A DNA stretch of 64,000 nt from Oscarella lobularis (Eukaryota; Porifera; Homoscleromorpha; Homosclerophorida; Oscarellidae), in the NCBI RefSeq assembly GCF_947507565.1, contig NC_089184.1:620001-684000 (forward strand). The letters are read 5' to 3'. Made by a program: the position numbers and the translations under genes. Shown here in pieces: positions 27,611 through 38,499 of the stretch. The notes beneath the pieces are model-generated. The model was not told where the DNA came from, ran no database searches, and worked only from the letters and a program-made list of their open reading frames with translations. The stretch's first letter is position 1, and every line of letters begins with the position of its first letter.

Positions 27611-30195
27611 ATGTCCGACGCCGTAGCATTCGTTCTTCTCTCGCTGCTGTGTACCACCTGCCTAGCGTACTATAGAGTTGATCAAACTAGCGGGCATTTT
27701 GTCGATTCCTCGGGTACGCTTCGACGAAAAAAAGGCTTCTATTTTCTCTATCGCTTCTCGCATCGCAGGCCGCGAAAGACTCTTCCACGGAGTCAACGTG
27801 GTACGCAACGCTTTCCTCTCGTAATTCGCCTTCACCTGTCGCGTCGCAGGTGTACAAACTTCCTCCCTACTTTCCTCCCGCAACGACTTTCGATCCTCAA
27901 CGATCTTTCGGCGAAAAGGACGTCGATTTTCTTTTTCAACACGGTTTCACGGCCGTTCGCCTATACGTATCGTGGCACGGCGCCGAACCCGTTCGTGGCC
28001 AATACAACGCCACCTATCTCGATGTACGTATCTAGGCGACGCATTCATACTTTTAAATGGATGAAGAGGAACTTTGTGGTCTCTAGCGCGTTCAATAGTC
28101 GTTTTTCTTTTTTGAGTGGCGTTTCTATGGGAGCCGGATGAGATGCTTAACCATGCATTCTAGGCTATTGAGGCTTTGGTTGAACTTCTGGGTTCGAAGG
28201 GCATCGTGTCAATACTCGACTGTCACCAGGATGTCATGTCACCTTTGTTTTGTGGTACGCTAGTGTAGTTCCAGTTTGACCCCGCCCTTGTGGCTGGGAC
28301 TATGGTCACTTTGTGTGTGTGTCGTAGGAGAAGGATTTCCTGACCACGGTGTTGTCTACAGCAACGACAGCGATACACTGCTTGACTTTCCCGTACCTGT
28401 TCCTTCGCTGACTCCATACAAAGTCGACCAATTGACAGGGTTTGTTTAGTCGCTATATCTGTAAACAGGCAGTTGGTCACTGTTGCTTGCCTACCGTAGC
28501 TATCCAAGTAGAAACGACTGCAATAGCCATCCGTTCTATCTTTATTATATGAGCTACGCTTCGTGTAAAGCTTGGTAGGGAGTCTAGGAGCAGCTTAGTA
28601 CACGTAAATTATTATTATTATTACTGATCAGGCAGAGTTTCTATGATAACGACGAGGGTGTGCGCGATCGATTTCTTCTTTTCTGGAAAGAGGTTGCTCG
28701 CCGGTTTCAGTCAAATCCAAACGTGCTGGGTACATAGCAAGCGAAAGCAAATTAAATAAAAACAGCCACTACTGTTTAGGATACGAGTTACTTAACGAAC
28801 CTTGGACAGGCGATTTATACGCTGACCCTTCGCTAATAGAGCCATGTGAAAAGAGAAAGATTCTTCTGTTTTCTGGTGGCCTATTTTCTTCGTTTTTTTT
28901 AGCTCGACTCGATCAGAAATATTTGGCTCCGTTGTACCGAGATCTTCACGCTGCTATTCGATCTCACGACACCAATCACATAATTTTTTTTGAAGCCGTC
29001 TCCGACTTTCTGAGCGACGTGAGACCGTTAGGATTTTTTATCTCTTACGTACTGTACGTACGCGCGTCTTCTCAGTTTTCCTTAGGAAAACTCACAGCTG
29101 CTGGCTTTACAGAGGGGCCAGGAGGCTGGGAATACAACGATCGGTACTCTACACACAAAAAAAGAAAACTGGGAGAAAACGTCTTTTTTGTTAGACAAGT
29201 GTTTTCTTACCACGTTTATTGTCCTTTAATGGACAGTCATGGCCAGGTAATAAGCTCACTTTTCTCTCCAATTCATATCTCAATCTTTTTCTGCAGCCAA
29301 GGAGTAGTGTATTGTGCGATCTGACAGACGAAGTGTTGATTAAAGGACGACAAGCTGACGTGAAGAAAATGAACATGTCTGGCTCGTTTGTAACCGAGTG
29401 GTCAGCATCGTACAGAGAAGAGTGCTTGTGGGCGTTCAGCTTCTTATTTTTAGGGGCGCTTTTGATAATTTCGCGTCCGACTCCGTCGCCGCCAGAAACG
29501 GACAGAAATTTCTAGTAGAGTCTTTCGCCTTTTTAACTGGAGAGAAGCGAAAGGGGGTTTGTCTCTTAGGACCAGTTGGATGAGCAGCTTTTGTCGTGGG
29601 CCTACTGGCAATTCAAAGGGTACACGGACCCAACCATTGTCTTCGTCATATTCAATCTTCGCTAGATACGACGATATCACGACGCAGACGGTGGGCAACG
29701 AAGGCTTTTGGGACTCGGCCGGACAGCTTCAGGAGCCCAAAGTCAAAATGCTATCAAGAACTTACGCTCCTGTTAGTTCCTACTCTAGAATGTATAGTTT
29801 TTGTCATTTTTCGTACTGTAGATGATCGCCGGTCAATATATCAATATGTCGTTCGAAGCAGCATCGGGTTGGTTTTCTGTGAGCTACAGAGCGAGCAACG
29901 TGACGGAGGAACCGACTCAAATTTTCATCAATCAAAAGCTCTACTACCCAAATGGCTACACGACGACGTAAACGTACTCTAAGTTGAGAAAATCGCATGT
30001 ATTAGCGATTTCTTTGCTAAGGTCGTCTCCTCCCGACGCGGTTACGTTCTCATTTGAGCCTCCCTTCATCATAGCTCACCATTCGAGTTCCGTAGAGCAC
30101 GGTCAGGTAAGCTAACGCTATTATAAGCGCACATACCTCTTTAGCAGTTACGTCGCACCTTCCAGGTTCTTACTATATTTGTAACTGCCAAGTGA
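27611..30195 (+). CDS. endoglycoceramidase-like glycoside hydrolase family 5, secreted
   Basis: Likely cleaves the bond between the oligosaccharide and ceramide of glycosphingolipids. ATG 27611 is followed by a signal peptide (VAFVLLSLLCTTCLAYY). The mature part shows GVNVVYKLPPYFP across the first introns and the EGCase-type stretch ILDCHQDVMSPLFCGEGFPDHG (near 28210-28345). The acid/base glutamate lies in YELLNEPW (near 28785) and the nucleophile in SFVTEWGAF, formed across the intron after 29398. C-terminal beta-rich sequence (WAYWQFKGYTD, MSFEAASGWFSVSYRAS) leads to HSSSVEHGQVLTIFVTAK and the stop at 30195. Length and both catalytic glutamates look intact. The family is best known from actinobacteria and cnidarians. 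Substrate is inferred from family only. Confidence 0.88.
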
Positions 30196-31051
30196 ACGGT
30201 TTTTGAAGAAAATGATCCGTACGTTTGACCTTCCCCTCTTCCCTTGCGCGTTCGAAGCCCGGTGTGCTCTATTGGTACTAGGGACGCGTTATTGTCGCAC
30301 AAAAATGTGACCTCTATGATTTATCCCACCCACGTAGCGCTGTGCGCCTCTCGGGGCTTTTGCAGCGGTTTGCTTGCATGCAGACGTACCAGTGTCCGCT
30401 CGGCGGATCCGCTTGTCCATGCACAAAGGGATCGTTGTGTAAACAAATCGCCGGCCGAAAGGGCACTGGCAATCACAAAGCATCGCTTGAAGCACGCCCT
30501 TATTCGATTTAGGGATCATAGCGGCACAAGTTGGAAAAAATCTACCTCGTTTGGTGGAACATCAAGCTGGATATTAGTCCGAGTAAGAGAGGATGTGTTT
30601 GTTCCTGACGGCCGGCTTGACTTTGATGGGAGTGATCAAGTAATTCGATGACGTACGCAAACTCTATTGTCCGTGTCAAGAGGACGAGTGTGCCGAGGTA
30701 CACAGGGCGCCTGTATAAGAGTATGGGAGGGTCTCCAGAGTTCCGCTACTCCCTCGGCCAAGTTGCGTCATGAAAAATAAACCGAAGTTCTCGGAACTCC
30801 CGCTGAGCGGTAACGGCTCGATTATTGAGTTCCGGTAGCAGTTGCGGTTTTCTCACGTTTTCCAAGGATTCCGTACAAAAGTGATTTATTGAGTACAGGT
30901 TTGATCGAGTCACCGTTCCCACGGTGAAGTATCTTGTTGATCGATTCGATTACAAGTAGACTGGACTTCGACGAGCTTCTTCCTGTGGGCGTTTCCTTTT
31001 TTTCATAAGGGGTGGCTTCCGGAAAAGATCCCGGCTTCCCGGACAATCAAC
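30196..31051. other. intergenic region, no gene recognised
   Basis: About 850 bp between the GH5 stop and the RING start. Open frames exist on both strands (for example 30244-30651 + and 30289-30519 -). They lack homology I can name, convincing splice sites or an ATG context. Probably the 3' end of the GH5 transcript plus the promoter of the RING gene. Confidence 0.5.
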
Positions 31052-32153
31052 ATGGCGGAAGCCGACGCTCTCGAATCGCGTTTCCAATGCGACGTGTGTC
31101 ACTGCACGCTCAAGGATCCGGCCGTTACTCCTTGCAGGCACATTTTCTGCAAGGTTTGCATAGAGAGATGGCTCGATAATGGCAGAAGAACGACGTGTCC
31201 CACCTGTCGAAGTCGTCTAAGGAAACGCGATCTACATAAGCCTTCTTGTCTCGTCAACGAAATGCTCCTCACAGTCCAAACAAGGTGCGAACGATTTGAA
31301 CTGGGATGCACGCACACGTTCTCGCCCGATGCGACGGACCGAGAGAAAAAGCATCACGAGACGCAGTGCAATTTCGTTGGGATCTCATGCAAAAAGTGCC
31401 ACAACAAAGTCCTTAGAAAGTACCATCAAGAGCACATTCAAAAATGGTGTGCTTTTGCAATGATTGACTGTCCGGGTGGCTGTGGACGACGAATCGAACG
31501 TCGACAGTACAAGGGAAATTGTGCTACCGATCACGTGCTGGGCGACGTTCAGCGAAAGTTCCAAGGCAGTATCGACGCCATTCGTTCGGACATCGGCGAC
31601 TTGAAGTCGCGGATGGAAATCTTATTTGACGATGTGGCCTGTGTGAAGATGGTAGGGGTAAAGATTCTAGTCCAGTCGTCGTCTATTTGTTGCGTTTGGT
31701 ACAGGAGACTACGAGCTCTCTAACGACTATTCTTAGATGGGCTATGCCGCGGATGGAGGTGCTGGAAAGATCGTTTGAATTGTCAACAGTCCAACAGCCT
31801 CTTCGCAACTCCGAGCTCACGTTTAGTAGAACGAATAGACGATGGCTAAATCCGGTAAGATTGAATTCGCCCAAAGATGGACTGCATTATAGCAGCACGT
31901 TGCTGCTGGAGTGGTATTGCAGTCGATGTCTGAGTGCGAACAGGTGCAAAGACTTGCTCTGCTGCAACTGTGGCTCTCTGACGAATCCCAAAGCGGATTT
32001 GTCAGCCAAAGACGTCATTTCGAAGTAGAATGCAAAAGGCTTCTATGTGACACTTTGGTGTCCCCCACCTCCCCCTCTCCCTCTGGCCTCCATGCGTGCA
32101 TGCGTGCATGCATCTGCATAAGAGTAAACACGGCCTCGCGTGTGGGAGCTTAG
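31052..32153 (+). CDS. RING finger / TRAF-type zinc finger protein, putative E3 ubiquitin ligase
   Basis: RING at residues about 13-53: CDVC, then CRHIFCKVCIERWL and CPTC, the standard C3HC4 spacing of ubiquitin ligases. TRAF-type zinc-finger repeats follow (CERFELGCTHTF; HHETQCNFVGISCKKC; HIQKWCAFAMIDCPGGCG) and then a short coiled coil (IDAIRSDIGDLKSRMEILF). This order resembles NRDP1/RNF41, PDZRN and TRAF proteins; no PDZ or MATH domain is visible. Three exons add up in frame: 31052-31651, 31705-31854 and 31893-32153, giving 336 residues, with introns of 53 and only 38 bp. The last part is helical (SMSECEQVQRLALLQLWL). The final 25 or so residues run into ATGCGTGC-type repeats, so the true end may differ. 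Confidence 0.85.
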
Positions 32154-33724
32154 CACTCCCTTCCTATAAAGGAGCTAAATACAAGCCTATTTTGACATGG
32201 AGGAGATACGTTAGGAATTTCTCGGGGAGGTCCTTCACGACGTGAAATCGAACAGGTGAGCAGCCGATATTGGCGGGAGTTCGAGGGACTGACTGCCTAA
32301 TGAATCTCGTGTACGCGCCCCGGGCCATACCCCGTGTAAGAGTCCTCCACCGTTACGCCAAGCGTATTTGTCTAGCGGCCCTGTTTGACGTCTAATCGTG
32401 AAGGACAAGCCCATTTGTTTCCGTTGGGCCCACGAGCTCCCCTAGCGTCTAAATATAGGAAGAGGTTTGCATGAGAAACGAGCGGAAGTTCTCACGAGAG
32501 CTCGGGGGTCCCTCGCCTGACACGCCTATTTCCGTTTCTGGTGCAAATGCGGTCGCTAGAGGTGTAAAAATACGTTCTAACAGTCTAAAGTGTCGGAAAT
32601 TCGTAAGAACTGGAAATTCGTCATCTGTTTTCCCCCTTACAGATGTAGTTCCAGTTCGTTGCGTGGGTTGTGACCGTGACCGCGTCTACGCAGAAAAGTA
32701 GACGGACCATTTTTGGCAGAATTGTGATGCATGGCTCCCTGTGGTAAGAATTGGTCGGTCGTTCCACTGCGAGTCACTCGTGGGGTAATTCGCGAGTTAT
32801 TAATAAGCCCTCTTTTTCTTCGTACATTGCATCACGCTTAGTCAGAGAAAACGCTCCTGTGAGGTACACGCAACTCATGCTTAGTCATACGCGCACGGGT
32901 TCGAAGTTCTTCTAAAAGGGCCCCTTCTGGTGAGCTAGCCGCAAGTGTCTCTTCAAGCTGACCCAGACCGGACAGAATGTTTAGGGGCCGGGCCTCCGGA
33001 GGCGGTGCCCACGCACGAGCGCTGGAAATAGACGGTCCCTCTCCGCGCGGTACTAGAAACGAATGATTATGCAGAGGGTTTTGCAACGCAAGCGCTACAG
33101 CTGACTGACTCGCACGCGTCTAGATCGAAATGTTATGCGCGACGTATTATAGAAGTAGTTCCACCTGTAACCTCAATACCCCCCTCAAAAGGATTACACG
33201 TATCTCGGATATCGTCTCCAAAACGAATTTGTCTCTCGGGAGGGGGGATAGGTTAGTTTAGTCCGGAACTAAGCAGGAGTCAGGGACCTAACTCCAGGGC
33301 ATCTCGTCCTGCCCACTACTCTAGCCGCAGAGATTGACCCCCCGCCAACCTATCATCCCATCATTTGATCATGGCCTATTTAGGTGCACAGATGACACGA
33401 TGATTTCACGAATTACCGGCGGATAACAGCCCTCGACGATCCGCATACCAGTAGTTCTTTCTCACAGTAGATGTCAAAATTTGGAATTTTGCCTAGATCT
33501 CCTTTCGCCGTCATCTTGCTCGCGGGCGGTCTCGCGCCGCCGCCGCCGCGCGGCGGCATCGTTCTCTATCGCTGCCGCCTCGTTTATATATGCCGTTGTG
33601 TTCTTAGCGAATGTACTGTAGAACCGATACAGGCGACCGCGCAAAGGGAAACCTTGCCCTAACGCACTGCGGAACTGCTTCTAATTTGTTTACGCTAATG
33701 AGATAATAACGCGTGCCGAACGTG
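32154..33724. other. long intergenic region without a recognised gene
   Basis: About 1.6 kb between the RING gene and the TATA box of the next gene. No open frame has homology I recognise. It contains a block of nested inverted repeats at 33242-33360 (listed separately) and a short GC-rich stretch near 33535-33555. Confidence 0.5.
33242..33360. other. possible structured element: multi-hairpin inverted repeats
   Basis: An outer 8-bp stem GATAGGTT (33247-33254) pairs with AACCTATC (33347-33354). Inside lie TTAGTT/AACTAA (33253-33258 with 33267-33272), GGAGT/ACTCC (33276-33280 with 33291-33295) and GGGC/GCCC (33297-33300 with 33311-33314). The arrangement is cloverleaf-like. It could be a small noncoding RNA, a decayed Pol III element or chance; no known family matched by eye. 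Confidence 0.25.
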
Positions 33725-33760
33725 TATATAAAGGGCCCACTTCTCCACTGGAGGTCAGTT
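33725..33760 (+). promoter_or_regulatory. TATA box and initiator of the secreted orphan gene
   Basis: TATATAAA at 33725-33732 is followed by TCAGTT at 33755-33760, a good initiator, placing the A(+1) at 33757, 32 bp from the first T of the TATA box. The ATG is 49 bp further on. The other genes checked here lack such an obvious TATA box. Confidence 0.7.
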
Positions 33761-33805
33761 CAGTTGCGACTTACCGTTCACTTCACTCGTGTCAATCTAT
33801 AGAGA

Positions 33806-35612
33806 ATGTCTTTTGCTACTGTCAATTGCCTACTGATAGCAGTCTTGCTGCTGCCGATCGCGACTATTGTCGCTCAACGCACGAACACGGCGACGTCGAC
33901 CGAAAGCAGCGGCGTCGTGATGCCGCGAACAGACGAACAGAACGAAGTGAACCCGTGCGGATCGGTAAGCATCATTTCCTTCCCTTCCATGCATCATTCG
34001 AACGACCTCCCTTCCCCCAACGTCAAAATGTGGCATAGTATGAATAAACGACGATTAATGTATGCGCAATCAACTGTCCCCGCCTTGCCGCCTTGGTTGC
34101 GAGCGAGGGGGAGGAGTTTTGTGTACGAAGCGCGATCGCTTAGGGACACCGCGAGCACAATCTTTGTAACTTCCGCTCGCGCCCAGCGACGGTAGCGATC
34201 GAAACTGGGACTAAAATTCGAACGGCTACGCGGAAGCACGACCTGTCTCCCCCAATGCTATGCGACGACCCTGTTTGCCTAACCGTGTTTACTGTTTACG
34301 CGATCCGCGCGAGCCCAGCTGCACTCGACGACAAATTGCTCGCTTTGACACACTGATCGTCGTCGCGCTATTTACATTTTGATTTCTTTCGCAGAAGACG
34401 CTCTTGGACTGCGAGAGCTTTCGCTGCCAGTACACCAATCCCATCAGCGGTCGACGCGAGACGGCTCAGTGCGTTTACAGCGAGCTTCAACGAAGTTGCT
34501 TGTGTCCGCGAAAAGAGGCGTCTCTGCCCTGCCAGGTACAGCTCGATTCCCTCTTCGCACACGCGCTCGCCATACAAACAATGGGACAAGGGGGAACGGG
34601 GGCTCCTAAATAATGCGCTCATCGGATGCGGAGCTCTTTCCCGCGAAGCCGCGCGTTGGCGTTTTTTCTTGTGAACGCTCACGTGAGCGGCACGCGCACC
34701 GCCTCCCAACACGCGCGCGTAACTCGACCACTCTTTAATTCATCGTTTTTCTCTCGCAGGTGCACAGTCGAGATATGTGCGAACAGGCTGAATGTCCGTA
34801 TGCCAAGCAGATGGGCCGCGATCGTCCTAATTGCGTGTGGAACGACAAAGTGAACCGATGTCGCAGTCCCGATCCCTCCTTCTTCTACATGCTCACCGAC
34901 GAGGGAAAAATCTTTCTTGTTGATCCGGACGAGGAAAACATTCGACGTAAGTCAAAGCCGCACCCCCCGTTATTTTCACGAACAAATAGAAAAATAACTC
35001 TCTCTATATACAGATATCAAAACGGTGAGATCGGGAGTGAGCATTGCATCGGATCGATCGAATCCCAACGGTCTCTACATCACGACGTACGCCGGCCGAC
35101 GCGGCAATCGACTTCACTACTTCGAAAACGTTCAAGAGGACAAACGCATGTCGAAACCCGGTCACGGTCGTCTCGTCAATCGTCCCATCGTCAAAGACGT
35201 CGGAATCGGCGAAGGACCGACGTCGGGCGCCATCTACGCCGCCGAAGGCAACGCGCTCGTTCGCATCAAAGTCGACGGGAAAATGTCGAAGACGAAAGTC
35301 GGTTCGGGCCAGTATCACTTCTCCGGCGATCTCGCCACCGATCCGACGTCGCCCGACGGAAAGATGTACGGACTATCGAAGAGCGGCGTCTTTCAAGTCG
35401 ATCCGACGACGGGACGACACAGTTCGATTCTCGTCGCGCTGCCCAACGATCGGGAGAATTGGGCGCTCGCGTTCACGTGCGACGGACGACTGTACGCTTC
35501 CGGCGGAAGTCGACGTCTCTACGAAATCGATTTGACCAATCGGCGCGCTCGGCATATTATGACGTTGGGTGTCAACGTGCCTCACGACTTTGCTTCGCAG
35601 CCGGGTTGTTAG
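33806..35612 (+). CDS. secreted Cys-rich protein with C-terminal propeller-like domain, unknown family
   Basis: Signal peptide (VNCLLIAVLLLPIATIVAQ) after ATG 33806. Four exons join in frame: 33806-33964, 34395-34535, 34760-34946 and 35014-35612. Exons 2 and 3 encode a Cys-rich part (about a dozen Cys, e.g. CESFRCQY, SCLCPRKE, CEQAECPY, NCVWNDKVNRC). Exon 4 encodes repeated strands with GLYITTYAG, AIYAAEGNALVRI, GKMYGLSKSGVFQVDP, GRLYASGGSRRLYEIDL, which look like blades of a beta-propeller (SMP/NHL-like periodicity, inferred). It ends DFASQPGC. I do not recognise the family. The introns (430 and 224 bp) are long for this window. The TATA promoter suggests regulated or strong cell-type-specific expression, perhaps of an extracellular matrix or secreted defence/adhesion protein; this is inference. 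Confidence 0.8.
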
Positions 35613-35830
35613 AACGTCTATTTGAAAGAAGAGAGAGAGAGATTCTATGCTCTATTTATGAACTTCTGCGTAGACTAGTCAGCCGTGGTTTGATTTGATT
35701 TGCATGTACGCCCTAGAGAAAGACAAGAGACAATTTTTTATTTGGAAAGATTACGTAGTTGAGAATCGAATTTTGTGAATAGATACATAGTACAGAGTAA
35801 AAAGATTACGCTTAACGCGCGTTGGCACCT

Positions 35831-38345
35831 ATGGACTCGTGGAAATGCGTCCGTTGCAACGATGCGATAGATGCAGGTAGAATTCGAGCCTACAGAGCGT
35901 ATGCTAGCATCGTAGAAGTCGGTTTTACGCAGGAACGATAAGCACAAAGTCCGACTATTGGCCTTCTCCACTCCTTGGCGATTTCTTCTTCGATTTCACC
36001 TGTCCCCAATGCAATAACGGTCGCACGAACGTGCAACGATCCTTGCTTAGTTGGTAAAAGTGCAGCATTAGACTCGAAAAAGAGTCGTGATTTCGTCTGA
36101 CGACCGCAGGATCCAAGTGACGCATCTCGCTCTATACAATCTCACCATGACGTCTGACGGCACGGGCGGTTATTTTCACTGGAGAGAAGACATATGCAAG
36201 TTTGTTGACGACAATTGGGAGCGTCTCTTTGCTGGCAGGTGTGCACCGCGATACAGCTAAAGTACTGACGTCCACGGTGGTTGAAGTTAGAGGGCTACTA
36301 TCCGCGCTACTTAGGTTCTAGTGCCACTTACGTTCTCCTCTTACCCGTAATCAATTTATGCCTGACCACAGCTTAGTGCTAGACAAGTGGGTATTTTCGT
36401 TGCAAGTTTCTATTGATAAAGCGGTAGAAGCCTTGTCTTTGAACCATACTGTTTTGGTAACTAAAAGCGAAGCCGTTTTTCTTGTCCAAACACTGCGTAA
36501 CCAGGGGCTTTTATTTTTATTTTTAAAAGGCGTGTTTTCTAACAGAGCTAAGCCGTCTCGTTGGACCAATCTAATAAAGTCCACTCTTTCAACAAACATT
36601 CCAGCTCTTTTTCTGTCTGGTGCCAAAGAGCTTGGAACGTCCGGATGGTGGAAATTGGCCGCGTGTCGACCACTTAGACCGTTTCTGACGCTTCCGGCAC
36701 CGTCGACTTCAACGGAAGGAGAAAATCGAAAAAGAATGCGTGCGAGCAAGAACGAGGATCCGCATCCAAAACGTAAATTGTGGTGGTGAAATGTAGAATA
36801 AATACTAGTATTTTAGGATGTAATCCGACTGGAGATGTGATCACAAAGATGGTCGTTCCTTTTTGCCCAAGACTAGCAGACGGGTTAATAGCGGTTATGG
36901 TATAGAAGAATTGAATTACACATATGATATTTAGCAGCGTCAGGGCGTTGCGTCCTCATCAGGAGCAAGTGCTGCTGCAACGAGTGTCTCTTCTTCTTGA
37001 GACGAGCGCTTTGAATCCCTCGCAGAAAATACTCGCTGAGAGATTAAAAACTAAATTGAAACTTCGTCAGGTGAAAAGACCACTTTTTTACGTCTAAATA
37101 AACAAATCTATGTAATATTCTAGAGAAAGCGAGAATTGGGATTGCCCTTGTTTGATCTTGATAAAGAGGTATCTCAAGCCTTGAACAGAGTGTCCCGCTA
37201 TTCCGTCGATTTGCATTCATCTACAGTATACTGTCAGGTATTCTCAGGACAGATTTTCGTTCTATCTTGTGCACTAAAGTACGTACAAAGAAGAAACAAG
37301 GAAACGGGACGAGACTTCCTGCTAAACAGGACAAATCCTATTCTTGCATCTTGAGCAGATTTTCGGTGGGACTCAAATAAATTTAAAACTCGTCCTCTGC
37401 TTTAATCGAGCTTGATTTATTAGGAGCTTGCTGCGGGTAGCAATCACAGTTTTCCGGTTACGTTTGTGCATCGGCTCATAGGAGCGGGCGATTTGGCGGC
37501 TTGCGAAGAGTTCATTAGTCCGTACACAGGAAGGTATATAAGCGAGCTTGCTAGAAGCAACTGTGCACTTGGAATAAATATTTGTCTTCATAGACGGCAT
37601 AAGCCTTTTATTCTGCATGACTACGAAAGCAAACCCCTTCGATTGAGACTATTGGAAGAGATCGTGACATACAAAAATAAGTAAGAAATGTACTGGTAAA
37701 CTATCTGGTTTTCAGATCCCTCTTACTGTAGAGACAAATCCGTAACACCCTTTAAATTTCCTATTGACTATTGCTACGTAAGACCGTGGCACATCCCCGC
37801 TGTCAACTCTCTATGCAGAGAATTCTTTTGGCCTGGCATTGACTGTAAGAAGCCTGTGCTGATTTCTATATGTACACATGTATTTTGTTACAGTGTCTGA
37901 GTGTTTGCAGTATCCTGACTTTAGCGTTGTAGTGCAATACAGGTAGGCCTATATGAAGGTAGAGTTGCTCAAATAAACGATTTGCGTTTAGAAAACTAGT
38001 AATCGGCTGCGCTTTCATGACGCCAGACGTTCAATACGACGAAGCATATATTTCCTTTGTCGTCGTTCATCCGGATTGGCGAGGGGCTGGAATTGGAACA
38101 TTTATGATTTATCACTTGATTCAGGTTCGTCGTGCATATAAATTATTAATTTCTGAATTTTTGTGCCGTAGACGTGCCGAGGAAAAGACGTCACTCTTCA
38201 CGTGTCAGCCGCCAATCCGGCCATGATAATGTATCAAAAATTGGGCTTCAAAGCCGAAGAATTTGTCATCGATTTTTACGAACGATACTTTCCCGCCTCT
38301 AGTAGGGAGTGCAGACACGCCTTCTTCCTTCGCTTGCGACGCTGA
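35831..38345 (+). CDS. KAT14: KAT14 / CSRP2BP histone acetyltransferase, ATAC complex
   Basis: GNAT-fold subunit of the ATAC histone acetyltransferase complex. ATG 35831 begins with a Cys pair (WKCVRCNDAID) and continues in exon 2 with DFFFDFTCPQC, together the N-terminal zinc-binding motif. Then come LALYNLTMTSDGTGGYFHWREDICKF (near 36125-36200, winged-helix-like) and AKELGTSGWWKL (near 36630). A shortened linker leads to KRELGLPLFDLDKEV (near 37130) and IVSPYTGR-type sequence (near 37505). The GNAT domain has CYVRPWHIPAVNSLCREFFWPGID-type sequence near 37760-37845, AYISFVVVHPDWRGAGIGTFMIYHLIQ (acetyl-CoA loop R-G-A-G-I-G, near 38040-38120) and HVSAANPAMIMYQKLGF, ending FFLRLRR at 38345. Exon 1 is only 46 bp. 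The disordered middle is much shorter than in vertebrates. Lamin starts 154 bp downstream. Confidence 0.93.
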
Positions 38346-38499
38346 AGCCCGTAGCGCTCAGCATCCGGGCGAAAGGGAATGTTATAAGTTCTCGACCAAT
38401 CACAGTGAAGAACGTGCGGCACAGCGTGCGTTCTACGCGGTTGTTACTGTTACTGCACTGTGTCTTGTCGAAAATTGTATCGAAGGCCTTTCCCCGAAG

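Noticed and set aside
27611-30195. Bacterial contamination as the source of the GH5 and sulfatase genes
   Set aside because: Both genes have several short spliceosomal introns and lie between animal genes such as RBM8A and a tetraspanin.
30235-30275. GTTCGAAGCC resembling a tRNA T-loop
   Set aside because: No matching T-stem, anticodon arm or acceptor stem nearby.
30244-30651. Open frames on both strands in the GH5-RING gap
   Set aside because: No ATG in good context, no homology and no splice support; Cys pattern on the minus strand (CDCQC) too weak to call a gene.
32310-32345. GGCCATACC resembling the start of 5S rRNA
   Set aside because: Only nine bases match; no 5S-length structure or internal promoter follows.
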